Shown here: piece by piece, positions 15,903 through 23,811 of the stretch
Numbering within the stretch: the first letter of the stretch is position 1
Layout of the letters: every line of letters begins with the position of its first letter
Assembly (NCBI GenBank): GCA_021325455.1
Contig: JAJPHD010000014.1
Location: forward strand, 1-64,000
Source of the DNA: Actinomycetota bacterium
GTDB taxonomy: Bacteria > Actinomycetota > Acidimicrobiia > Acidimicrobiales > JAJPHD01
Reading direction: 5' to 3'
DNA: 64,000 bases
Notes under the pieces: generated by a model
Told to the model about the DNA's origin: nothing
Seen by the model: only the letters and a program-made list of their open reading frames with translations
The model's database searches: none
Translations under genes and position numbers: made by a program

Positions 15903-16535
15903 GTGGACGTCATGGAGTGCCAGACCCGCTCCCACCGGGAGGGGGGGAGAGAGTGGCCGGTGCTGGTGTGGAGGCTGCCCGAGCCCATGCGGGCCATCGC
16001 CTCGGCCCCCCACGGGGGCGGCCTGGGGCCCCGCCGGTGGGTCCTCAACGCCCAGGTCCCCGGGTCCTACGCCCGGCGGGACCCCGACCACCACCTGCGC
16101 CGGCTGGCGATCTCCCTCGGCCTGCCCGGCCGGGGGGTGGGCCTGCTGACGGCCGCCGACGTGAGGGCCCGGGCCAGCGCCGAGGACGGGGGGGTGATGG
16201 TGACCGCCACCGTGGGGCTGGGCCACCCGGTCCTGGCCGCCGCCCCCGAGGAGGCGGTGCGCCCTCCCCTGGTGGGCACCATCAACGTGATCGCCCTGCT
16301 GCCTGAGCGTCTGGGGGACTCGGCGCTGGTGAACGCGGTGGCCACCGCCACCGAGGCCAAGGTGCAGGCCCTGGGCGAGCTGGGCCTGGGCGCCACGGGC
16401 ACCGCCACCGACGCCGTGTGCATCCTCTGCCCGGAGGGAGGCCGCCCTCATCTCTTCGGCGGGCCGCGCTCCCTGTGGGGCTCGCGTCTGGCCCGGGCTG
16501 TGAACCAGGCGGTGCGTGCCGGGGCCCGGCGGTGA
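15903..16535 (+). CDS. cbiZ: adenosylcobinamide amidohydrolase (CbiZ family)
   Basis: CbiZ enzymes cut the aminopropanol arm from adenosylcobinamide to give adenosylcobyric acid, a salvage step. The 210-residue product has WPVLVWRLPEPMRAIASAPH, RRWVLNAQVPGSYARRDPD and the conserved VTATVGLGHPV, GTINVIALLPERL and ALVNAVATATEAKVQAL blocks, with GTATDAVCILCP near the end. The GTG at 15903 is chosen because GAGGAG is four bases upstream; ATG at 15912 is an alternative. It is the first gene after the riboswitch and is tied to cobU by a GTGA overlap. Confidence 0.85.
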   Translation: MDVMECQTRSHREGGREWPVLVWRLPEPMRAIASAPHGGGLGPRRWVLNAQVPGSYARRDPDHHLRRLAISLGLPGRGVGLLTAADVRARASAEDGGVMVTATVGLGHPVLAAAPEEAVRPPLVGTINVIALLPERLGDSALVNAVATATEAKVQALGELGLGATGTATDAVCILCPEGGRPHLFGGPRSLWGSRLARAVNQAVRAGARR

Positions 16536-17074
16536 TCGCCCTGGTCCTCGGAGGGGCCCGGTCGGGCAAGTCCGAGGTGGCCGAGAGCCTGGCCGCCCGC
16601 CTCGCCGCCGAGGTGGCGGGCGGGTCGGTCACCTATGTGGCGACGGCCGCTGACCCCGGCGACGACCCCGAGTGGGCGGCCCGTATCGCCGTCCACCGGG
16701 AGAGGCGCCCCCCGGGCTGGAGGACGCTCGAGGCCGGAGCCGGCGACGACCTGGCCCTGGTCCTGGGGAGTCTGGAGGGTGTGGTCCTGGTCGACTCCCT
16801 CGGCTCCTGGCTCGCCGGCCGGGAGGGCTACGGGGCCGATGGCGCCGCCCTGTGCCGGGCCCTGCTCGCCAGGACCTCCCCCACCGTGGTGGTGAGCGAG
16901 GAGGTGGGGCTCGGGGTGCATCCCTCCAGCGCTGCGGGGCGGCGCTTCCGGGATGCCCTGGGAGCGCTCAACCAGCAGGTGGCCGAGGTGGCCGACCCGG
17001 TTTGGCTGGTGGTCGCTGGCCGCTGCCTCCCCTTGGCGCGCCGGGACGGGGACCCGGGGGGGGTCTGGCTTTGA
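16532..17074 (+). CDS. cobU: adenosylcobinamide kinase / adenosylcobinamide-phosphate guanylyltransferase
   Basis: CobU phosphorylates adenosylcobinamide and then attaches GMP, preparing for lower-ligand assembly. The 180-residue protein begins IALVLGGARSGKSEVAESLA, with the P-loop GARSGKS. YVATAADPGDDPEWAARIAV, HRERRPPGWRTLEA and VVVSEEVGLGVHPSSAAGR are all family hallmarks. The GTG start overlaps the cbiZ stop and the stop overlaps a TTG start of cobS. Confidence 0.93.
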   Translation: MIALVLGGARSGKSEVAESLAARLAAEVAGGSVTYVATAADPGDDPEWAARIAVHRERRPPGWRTLEAGAGDDLALVLGSLEGVVLVDSLGSWLAGREGYGADGAALCRALLARTSPTVVVSEEVGLGVHPSSAAGRRFRDALGALNQQVAEVADPVWLVVAGRCLPLARRDGDPGGVWL

Positions 17075-17799
17075 CCCCGGGTGGTGGGCTCCGGTCCGCG
17101 GTGTCGTTCCTGACGCCTCTCGGAGGCGCCAGAGCCCCCTCCGGCCGTTCCCTCTCCTGGTTCCCCGTCGTGGGGCTGGGGATGGGGGCCGCCCTGGGCG
17201 CCATCTGGACGGGCGCTGAACGGGCGTGGCCCCCCCTGGTGGCGGCGGCAGTGGTGGTGCTGGTCGACCTGGGCGCCACCGGGGCCTTGCACCTCGACGG
17301 CCTGGTGGACGCGGCCGACGGGCTCCTTGCCCACCTCGAGCGCTCCCGGCGGCTGGCCGTGATGGCCGAGCCCGGGGTGGGGGCCTTCGGCCTGGCGGCA
17401 GGGGCCTGTGCCCTGCTGGCCCGCTTCGCCGCCCTGGCCACCACCACCCCGTCGGTGCTGCTCCTGGCCGGGCTGTGGTGCGCCTCCCGGTCGATGATGG
17501 CCCTGGTGGCCCTGACCCTGCCCTACGCCAGGGAGGGGGGAGGCCTGGCCACGGCCTTCCTCGACGGCACCGGGCGGCGCCTGCCCGTGGCTGCCCTGGG
17601 GCTCGCCGGGTCCCTGGGCCTCATGCTGGCCTGGCGGCCCCTCCCGGGGATCGTGGCCCTCCTCGCCGCCGTGGCGGCCTCAGCGGGGACAGTGGCCCTG
17701 GGTTGGCGCCGTCTGGGTGGCTACACCGGGGATGTCCTGGGCGCCGCTGGACTGGTGGGGGAGACGGTGGGCCTGCTGGTGGCGGCGGCCCGGTGGTGA
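17071..17799 (+). CDS. cobS: adenosylcobinamide-GDP ribazoletransferase
   Basis: CobS joins alpha-ribazole to adenosylcobinamide-GDP, the last assembly step. The 242-residue integral membrane protein has FLTPLGGARAPSGRSLSWFP, then the active-site region TGALHLDGLVDAADGLLAH, the SRSMMALVALTLPYAR block and the terminal RRLGGYTGDVLGAAGLVGE. Several hydrophobic helices follow. The start appears to be a TTG that overlaps the cobU stop as TTGA; no better start lies upstream of the conserved N-terminus. The partner genes cobT and cobC are not in the window. Confidence 0.93.
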   Translation: MTPGGGLRSAVSFLTPLGGARAPSGRSLSWFPVVGLGMGAALGAIWTGAERAWPPLVAAAVVVLVDLGATGALHLDGLVDAADGLLAHLERSRRLAVMAEPGVGAFGLAAGACALLARFAALATTTPSVLLLAGLWCASRSMMALVALTLPYAREGGGLATAFLDGTGRRLPVAALGLAGSLGLMLAWRPLPGIVALLAAVAASAGTVALGWRRLGGYTGDVLGAAGLVGETVGLLVAAARW

Positions 17800-18725
17800 G
17801 CCCGGTGCGAGCCCGCCTTGCAGCCCGGTGCGCCGCGGCCGCCGTTGGGCTGGTGGCCGACCGGCTGGCGGGGGAGCCGCCTGCCCGCCTGCACCCGGTG
17901 GCATGGTTGGGGCGGGGCCTGCGCAGGGCGGAGGAGAGGTGGTGGCGGGACACCCGGCTCGCCGGCGCCCGCCACGCCGGCCTGGGGGTGGCCTGCGGCT
18001 TGGCGGGAGGGTGGGCGCTCCGGCGGGCCACGGGCCAGGGGGCAGCCACCGCACTGGCCGTGGGGGTGGCGGTGGCCGGGAGGGCCCTGGCCGAGGAGGC
18101 GGCCCGGGTCGGGGGGGCGCTGGAGCAGGGGGACCTGCCGGCGGCCAGGGCCCTGGTCCCTGCCCTGGTGGGGAGGGACCCCACCGCCTTGGACCACAAG
18201 GAGCTGGCCCGGGCGGTGGTGGAGTCGGTGGCCGAGAACACCGTGGATGCCGTGGTGGCGCCGGCGCTGTGGGGCGCCGTGGCCGGGGCGCCGGGCGCCC
18301 TCGCCTACCGGGCCGTCAACACCCTGGACGCCATGGTGGGCCACCGCAGTCCCCGCTACGAGAGGTTCGGATGGGCCAGCGCCCGCTTGGACGACGTGGC
18401 CGGGTGGGTCCCCGCCCGGGTGTGCGGGGGCCTGGTGGCCCTGGCCCGGCCGGCCAGCGCCCCTGAGGTGTGGCGGGCCGTGCGGCGGGATGCCGGGGGC
18501 CACCCCTCTCCCAATGCCGGGGTGGCCGAGGCCGCCTTCGCCGCCGCCTTGGGGCTCCGCTTGGGGGGGATCAACCGCTACGGAGAGCGGGTGGAGCTGC
18601 GGCCCCCTCTCGGCACCGGCCGCCCTGCCGAGGGGGAGGACATCGGGCGGGCCGTGGACCTGTCCCGTGATGTGACCCTGATGCTGGCAGGCCTGCTCCT
18701 CGGCCTGGGGGTGGCTCTCGGATGA
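17796..18725 (+). CDS. cobD: adenosylcobinamide-phosphate synthase (CobD/CbiB)
   Basis: The membrane enzyme attaches aminopropanol (or its phosphate) to adenosylcobyric acid. The 309-residue product has GLVADRLAGEPPARLHPVAW, DHKELARAVVESVAENTVD, AYRAVNTLDAMVGHRSPRY and RFGWASARLDDVAGWVPAR, which define the family, plus AGGHPSPNAGVAEAAFAAAL late on. Two adjacent GTG codons are possible; 17796 is preferred because it makes the GTGA overlap seen at most junctions here. The stop overlaps cobQ as ATGA. Confidence 0.93.
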   Translation: MSPVRARLAARCAAAAVGLVADRLAGEPPARLHPVAWLGRGLRRAEERWWRDTRLAGARHAGLGVACGLAGGWALRRATGQGAATALAVGVAVAGRALAEEAARVGGALEQGDLPAARALVPALVGRDPTALDHKELARAVVESVAENTVDAVVAPALWGAVAGAPGALAYRAVNTLDAMVGHRSPRYERFGWASARLDDVAGWVPARVCGGLVALARPASAPEVWRAVRRDAGGHPSPNAGVAEAAFAAALGLRLGGINRYGERVELRPPLGTGRPAEGEDIGRAVDLSRDVTLMLAGLLLGLGVALG

Positions 18726-20221
18726 GGGGCGGGCTGATGGTCTGCGGCACGGCCAGCGACGTGGGCAAGACCCATGTCGTCACGGGCCTGTGCCGCTTGC
18801 TGGCCCGGCGGGGGGTCAGGGCCTGTCCCTTCAAGGCCCAGAACATGGCCCTGAACTCCTATGTGACTCCCTCCGGGCACGAGATCGCCAGGGCCCAGGG
18901 GGTCCAGGCCCTGGCTGCCGGGGCCGTGCCCGAGGCGGCGATGAACCCGGTCCTCCTGAAGCCCACCGGGGAGCGCACCAGCCAGGTGGTGGTCATGGGC
19001 CGGCCCCTCGGCCACCTCGAGGCCAAGGAGTACCAGGCGGAGAAGCCTCGCCTCCTCCAGGTGGTGCTGGACGCCCTCTCCAGCCTCCGGGAGCGGTTCG
19101 AGGTGGTGGTGTGCGAGGGCGCAGGCAGCCCGGCCGAGGTCAACCTGGAGGACATCGTGAACCTCCGGGTGGCCGGCGAGGCGGGCCTGCCCGCCGTGCT
19201 CGTCGGTGACATAGACCGGGGCGGGGTGTTCGCCTCCCTCTACGGGACCCTGGCCCTGCTGCCGCCCGGGCAGCGCCGTCTGGTCAGGGGGCTCGTCGTC
19301 AACAAGCTCCGGGGGGACCCGGTGCTCCTGGGCCCCGGCCTGGCGGACCTGGAGCGCCGCTGCGGGGTCCCCTGCCTGGGCGTCCTCCCCTTCACCCACG
19401 GCCTGTCCCTGGACGCCGAGGACTCCCTGGCCCTGGCCGGCCCCCGCCCCTCACCGGCCGGCGAGCCCGCCGGTGAGAGCCTGGACGTGGCCGCCGTCCA
19501 CCTGCCCCGCATGGCCAACTTCACCGACCTGGACGCCCTGTCCATAGAGCCGGGGGTGGGAGTCCGCCTGGTCCAGACGGCCGCCGCCCTGGGGGACCCG
19601 GACCTGGTGATCGTCCCCGGGTCCAAGGCCACCGTCTCGGACCTGGCCTGGCTGCGCGGCCGGGGCCTGGACCGGGCCCTCGCCGCCGCCAGGGAGAGGG
19701 GGACGGTGGTGCTCGGGCTGTGCGGGGGATACCAGATGCTCGGCCGGGTCATCGTGGACGAGGTGGAGTCGGGAGCGGGAAAGGTGGAGGGCCTGGGCTG
19801 GCTGGACGTGGTGACCATGTTCCGCCCTGACAAGGTGACCCGCCAGCGCCGGGGCTGGAGCCGCTTCGCCGGGGCGGTCCAGAGGGTGAGCGGCTACGAG
19901 ATCCACCACGGCCGGCCCGAGGCCGGGCCGGGGGCCGAGCCCTTCATCCACCTGGACGATGCCTATGGGGCCGGCCCCGAGGGAGCCGTCGACTCCTCCG
20001 GCACGGTCCTCGGCACCAGCCTGCACGGCCTGTTCGAGGAGGATGGCTGGCGGGCGGCCTTCCTCTCGGAGGTGGGCAGGCGCCGCAGGCGGAGGTTCCG
20101 GCCCGCAGGGGTGTCCTTCGACTCAGCCCGCCAGGCCCAGTTCGACCGGCTGGCGGACCTGCTGGAGGCCCACCTGGACATGGGGGCCGTGGAGGCCATC
20201 ATCGAGGAGGGGGCCCGATGA
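18722..20221 (+). CDS. cobQ: adenosylcobyric acid synthase (glutamine-hydrolysing)
   Basis: CobQ amidates the b, d, e and g side chains. The 499-residue enzyme has an N-terminal synthetase domain with the nucleotide loop CGTASDVGKTHVVTGLCRLL, FKAQNMALNSYVTPSGHEIA and GAGSPAEVNLEDIVNLRVA. The C-terminal amidotransferase part has the nucleophile Cys in VLGLCGGYQMLGR and a His in GTSLHGLFEEDGW. Order and length are standard. It overlaps cobD and cobN by four bases each. Confidence 0.95.
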   Translation: MRGGLMVCGTASDVGKTHVVTGLCRLLARRGVRACPFKAQNMALNSYVTPSGHEIARAQGVQALAAGAVPEAAMNPVLLKPTGERTSQVVVMGRPLGHLEAKEYQAEKPRLLQVVLDALSSLRERFEVVVCEGAGSPAEVNLEDIVNLRVAGEAGLPAVLVGDIDRGGVFASLYGTLALLPPGQRRLVRGLVVNKLRGDPVLLGPGLADLERRCGVPCLGVLPFTHGLSLDAEDSLALAGPRPSPAGEPAGESLDVAAVHLPRMANFTDLDALSIEPGVGVRLVQTAAALGDPDLVIVPGSKATVSDLAWLRGRGLDRALAAARERGTVVLGLCGGYQMLGRVIVDEVESGAGKVEGLGWLDVVTMFRPDKVTRQRRGWSRFAGAVQRVSGYEIHHGRPEAGPGAEPFIHLDDAYGAGPEGAVDSSGTVLGTSLHGLFEEDGWRAAFLSEVGRRRRRRFRPAGVSFDSARQAQFDRLADLLEAHLDMGAVEAIIEEGAR

Positions 20222-23200
20222 TCCTGCTGCTCACCAACGCCGACACCGAGATCCTGGCCCTGCGGACCCTGGCGGAGGGGCTGGGGCCCGAGCTATCCCC
20301 CTTGCGGGCGGCCAACCCGTCGGACCTGGCTGGTCCCCCGGAGCTGGAGGGGGCGGAACTGGTGATAGTGCGGCTCCTCGGGGGCAGGAAGGGTTGGGGG
20401 GGTGGGCAGCCCTTCGACGCCCTGGTGAAGGAGTGCAGGCGCCGGGGAGTGCCCCTTGTGGCCTTCGGGGGGGAGGCCGCTCCTGACGCCGAGATGGCAG
20501 CTGCCTCCACCGTGGGGCCGGAGGTGTGGTCGCAGGCCTTCGCCTACCTCTCCCAGGGCGGCCCGGCCAACCTGGAGAACCTGCTCCGCTACCTGTCCGA
20601 CACCCTTCTCGGCACGTCGGCGGGCTGGGAGCCCCCGGTGGAGGTGCCGGCCGTGGGGGTGTGGGGGTCCCCCGACCTGCGCCCCGAGCGGCCCACCGTG
20701 GGGGTCGTCTTCTACCGGGCCCACCTCATCTCGGGCAATACCCAGTTCGTCGAGGACCTGTGCCGGGCCCTGGAGGAGCGGGGGACCAACCCCCTGCCGG
20801 TCTGGTGCTACTCCCTGCGCCCCCCGGTGGGGGACGAGGTGGCGGAGGTCCTGGCTGGCCATGCCGTCGATGCCGTGGTGACCACCGTCCTGGCCGCCGG
20901 CACCGCCACCGAGGAGGGCGACGGGTGGGACGCCTCGGGGCTGGCCGCCCTCGGTGTCCCCCTGGTGCAGGCGGTGGCAGCCACCAGCTCGAGCGGGGAG
21001 TGGCTGGCCAGCGGAGCGGGCCTGCGCCCCCTGGACGTGGCCATGTCCGTGGCCATACCCGAGTTCGACGGGCGCATAGTGGGCGTGCCCTTCTCGTTCA
21101 AGGAGACCGTCGACGACGGTGACGACCTGGGGTCTCCGGTGACCGCCTACCGGACCGTGGCCGACCGCACCGAGCGGGTGGCCGGTCTGGCGGCCAACCT
21201 GGCCCGGCTGGGCCGGGTGCCCCCGGGGGAGAAGAAGGTGGCCCTGGTGCTCTCCGCCTATCCCACCAGGCGGTCCCGGCTGGGCAACGCCGTGGGACTG
21301 GACACCCCGGCGTCCGTCCTGGCGTTGCTGGAGGCCATGCGCCAGGCTGGCTACCACCTGGACCGCATACCGGCCACGGGGGACGAGCTCATGGCCGAGC
21401 TGGCAGCCGCCATGGGCCCGTACGACTCGCCTGGGCTAGCCCCGGGGCAGGCGGCCGGCGCAAGTGGCCGCGCCAGGGGTGAGGAGTGGAGGCGGCATTT
21501 CGCCCAGCTTCCGCCCCGTAACCGGGCTGAGCTGTCCGAGGCGTGGGGGGAGCCCCCGGGGGAGGTCTGGGTCGATGGGCAAGACCTCGTGTTCCCTGGC
21601 CTCGACCTGGGGGGCGTGCTCGTGACCATTCAGCCCCCCAGGGGGTTCGGTGAGAACCCGGCCGCCGTTTACCACTCGCCCGACCTGGTGCCCACCCACC
21701 ATTTCATCGCCTTCTACCGATGGCTGGCCGAGGGGTGGGGGGCCCATGCGGTGGTGCACGTGGGCAAGCACGGCACGCTGGAGTGGCTCCCGGGGAAGGG
21801 GGTGGGGCTGTCGGCCGCGTGCTGGCCCGACGTGGCTCTGGCCGACCTCCCCCTCGTGTACCCCTTCGTGGTGAACGACCCGGGGGAGGGTGTTCAGGCC
21901 AAGCGGCGGGCCCACGCCGTGGTGGTGGACCACCTGGTCCCCCCCCTGACCCGGGCCGACACCTACGACGACCTGGCCCGGCTGGAGACACTGCTCGACA
22001 CCTACGCCCAGGTGGCTGCCCTGGACCCGGACAAGCTCCCCGCCGTGCGGGCCCAGGTCTGGGACCTCCTGGTGGACGCCGAGATCCACCGGGACCTGGG
22101 GCTGGCCCAGGCGCCCGGGGCCGGGGACGGCAGCTTCGAGGACCCTGCCTTCGACGATCTCGTGGTGCACCTGGACAGCTACCTGTGCGAGCTGAAGGAC
22201 GCCCAGATCAGAGGGGGCCTGCACACCCTGGGGCAGGCCCCCGCCGGGGAGGCGGAGCTGGACCTGGTGCTGGCCCTCACCCGGCTGCCCCAGGGCCGGG
22301 TGCCCTCCCTGCGGGCCGGGGTGGCAGCTGAGCTGGGCCTCGACCTGGGCCAGGGGCGCAGGAGTGATGTGGACCGGGTGGAGGCCGAGTGCCGACGCCG
22401 CCTGGCCGCCCTGCAGGAGGCCGGGTGGCCAGAGGACCCGGGGCGCTGGCCGGCCGGGCTGGCCGGGGCCGGGGGGGACGGCGACGGGGTGCCCATCACC
22501 CTGGCCTGGGTGTGCCAGCGCCTGGTGCCTGCCCTGCGGCGCACCGGAGATGAGGTGAGCGCCGTCCTGGCCGCCCTGGAGGGGCGCCATGTCCCCTCCG
22601 GGCCGAGCGGCGCCCCCTCCCGGGGCATGGCCCATGTCCTGCCGACGGGCCGGAACTTCTACTCCCTGGACCCCCAGGCCGTCCCCTCCCCGCTGGCCTG
22701 GTCGGTGGGCCAGGAGCTGGCCCGCGAGCTGGTGGAGCGGCACCTGGCCGAGACGGGGCGCTACCCGGTCTCGGTCGGCCTGGTCGTGTGGGGGACGGCC
22801 GCCATGCGCACCGGTGGCGACGACCTGGCCGAGGCCCTGGCCCTCCTCGGGGTGCGCCCGGTGTGGGGGGAGGAGTCGGGCCGGGTGGTGGGTGTCGAGC
22901 CCATCCCGCTGGCAGAGCTGGGCAGGCCGAGGGTGGACGTGACCCTGCGGGTATCCGGCTTCTTCCGGGATGCCTTCCCCTGGGTGCTGGGCCTGTTCGA
23001 CGACGCCGTCCAGCTGGTTGCGGGCCTGGACGAGCCCGAGAGCCACAACCCCTTGAGGACGGCCGGCCCCGGGGACCCGAGGGTCTTCGGCCCCAAGCCG
23101 GGGGCCTACGGCTCGGGGATCCTGCCCCTCCTGGAGTCGAGGGACTGGCGCGACGACCGGGACCTGGCCGAGGTTTACCTGGCCTGGAGCGGGTGGGGCT

Positions 23201-23811
23201 ACCGCCGGCCCGGCCCCGGCCAGCCGGTGGCCGGGACCGCCCAACCGGATGCCATGAGGCGGCGCTTCTCCGGCATCGAGGTGGCGGTGAAGAACCAGGA
23301 CAACCGGGAGCACGACATCTTCGACTCCGACGACTACCTCCAGGACCACGGCGGCATGGTCGCCACCATCCGGGCCCTGAGCGGGAAGGCGCCCCTGGCC
23401 TGGTTCGGCGACTCGGCCGACCCGTCCCGGCCCCGGGTGCGCTCGCTCTCGGAGGAGGCGGCGCGGGTGGTCCGCACCAGGGTCCTCAACCCCAAGTGGA
23501 TCGCCGCCATGCAGGCCCACGGCTACAAGGGTGCCTTCGAGATGGCCGCCACGGTCGACTACCTGTTCGGCTACGACGCCACCGCCGGGGTGGCGGAGGA
23601 CTGGATGTACGAGCGGGTGACCTCCGCCTACGTGGCCGACCCCGAGGTGCGGAAGTTCTTCGAGCGGTCCAACCCCTGGGCTCTCCGGACCATCGCCGAG
23701 CGCCTCCTGGAGGCCCGCCACCGGGGTCTGTGGGACGCCTCGGAGGAGGCCCTCGATGCCCTCCGCTCGGCGCTGCTGGAGGCAGAGGGCTGGGAGGAGG
23801 AGCGGGGATGA
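20218..23811 (+). CDS. cobN: cobaltochelatase large subunit
   Basis: CobN is the tetrapyrrole-binding subunit of the ATP-driven chelatase that inserts cobalt into hydrogenobyrinate a,c-diamide in the aerobic pathway; it is related to the magnesium chelatase H subunit. The 1197-residue length is usual. Diagnostic segments are VGVVFYRAHLISGNTQFVED, KVALVLSAYPTRRSRLGNAV, VHVGKHGTLEWLPGKGVGLS, PLVYPFVVNDPGEGVQAKRR and HDIFDSDDYLQDHGGMVATI near the C-terminus. It is followed directly by a chlI-chlD fusion that would act as its ATPase. The co-occurrence with cbiX and cbiD is unusual. Confidence 0.95.
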   Translation: MILLLTNADTEILALRTLAEGLGPELSPLRAANPSDLAGPPELEGAELVIVRLLGGRKGWGGGQPFDALVKECRRRGVPLVAFGGEAAPDAEMAAASTVGPEVWSQAFAYLSQGGPANLENLLRYLSDTLLGTSAGWEPPVEVPAVGVWGSPDLRPERPTVGVVFYRAHLISGNTQFVEDLCRALEERGTNPLPVWCYSLRPPVGDEVAEVLAGHAVDAVVTTVLAAGTATEEGDGWDASGLAALGVPLVQAVAATSSSGEWLASGAGLRPLDVAMSVAIPEFDGRIVGVPFSFKETVDDGDDLGSPVTAYRTVADRTERVAGLAANLARLGRVPPGEKKVALVLSAYPTRRSRLGNAVGLDTPASVLALLEAMRQAGYHLDRIPATGDELMAELAAAMGPYDSPGLAPGQAAGASGRARGEEWRRHFAQLPPRNRAELSEAWGEPPGEVWVDGQDLVFPGLDLGGVLVTIQPPRGFGENPAAVYHSPDLVPTHHFIAFYRWLAEGWGAHAVVHVGKHGTLEWLPGKGVGLSAACWPDVALADLPLVYPFVVNDPGEGVQAKRRAHAVVVDHLVPPLTRADTYDDLARLETLLDTYAQVAALDPDKLPAVRAQVWDLLVDAEIHRDLGLAQAPGAGDGSFEDPAFDDLVVHLDSYLCELKDAQIRGGLHTLGQAPAGEAELDLVLALTRLPQGRVPSLRAGVAAELGLDLGQGRRSDVDRVEAECRRRLAALQEAGWPEDPGRWPAGLAGAGGDGDGVPITLAWVCQRLVPALRRTGDEVSAVLAALEGRHVPSGPSGAPSRGMAHVLPTGRNFYSLDPQAVPSPLAWSVGQELARELVERHLAETGRYPVSVGLVVWGTAAMRTGGDDLAEALALLGVRPVWGEESGRVVGVEPIPLAELGRPRVDVTLRVSGFFRDAFPWVLGLFDDAVQLVAGLDEPESHNPLRTAGPGDPRVFGPKPGAYGSGILPLLESRDWRDDRDLAEVYLAWSGWGYRRPGPGQPVAGTAQPDAMRRRFSGIEVAVKNQDNREHDIFDSDDYLQDHGGMVATIRALSGKAPLAWFGDSADPSRPRVRSLSEEAARVVRTRVLNPKWIAAMQAHGYKGAFEMAATVDYLFGYDATAGVAEDWMYERVTSAYVADPEVRKFFERSNPWALRTIAERLLEARHRGLWDASEEALDALRSALLEAEGWEEERG

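Noticed and set aside
21436-23721. 761-codon minus-strand frame opposite cobN
   Set aside because: Low-complexity Gly/His/Pro/Gln translation with no family motif; cobN on the other strand is unmistakable.
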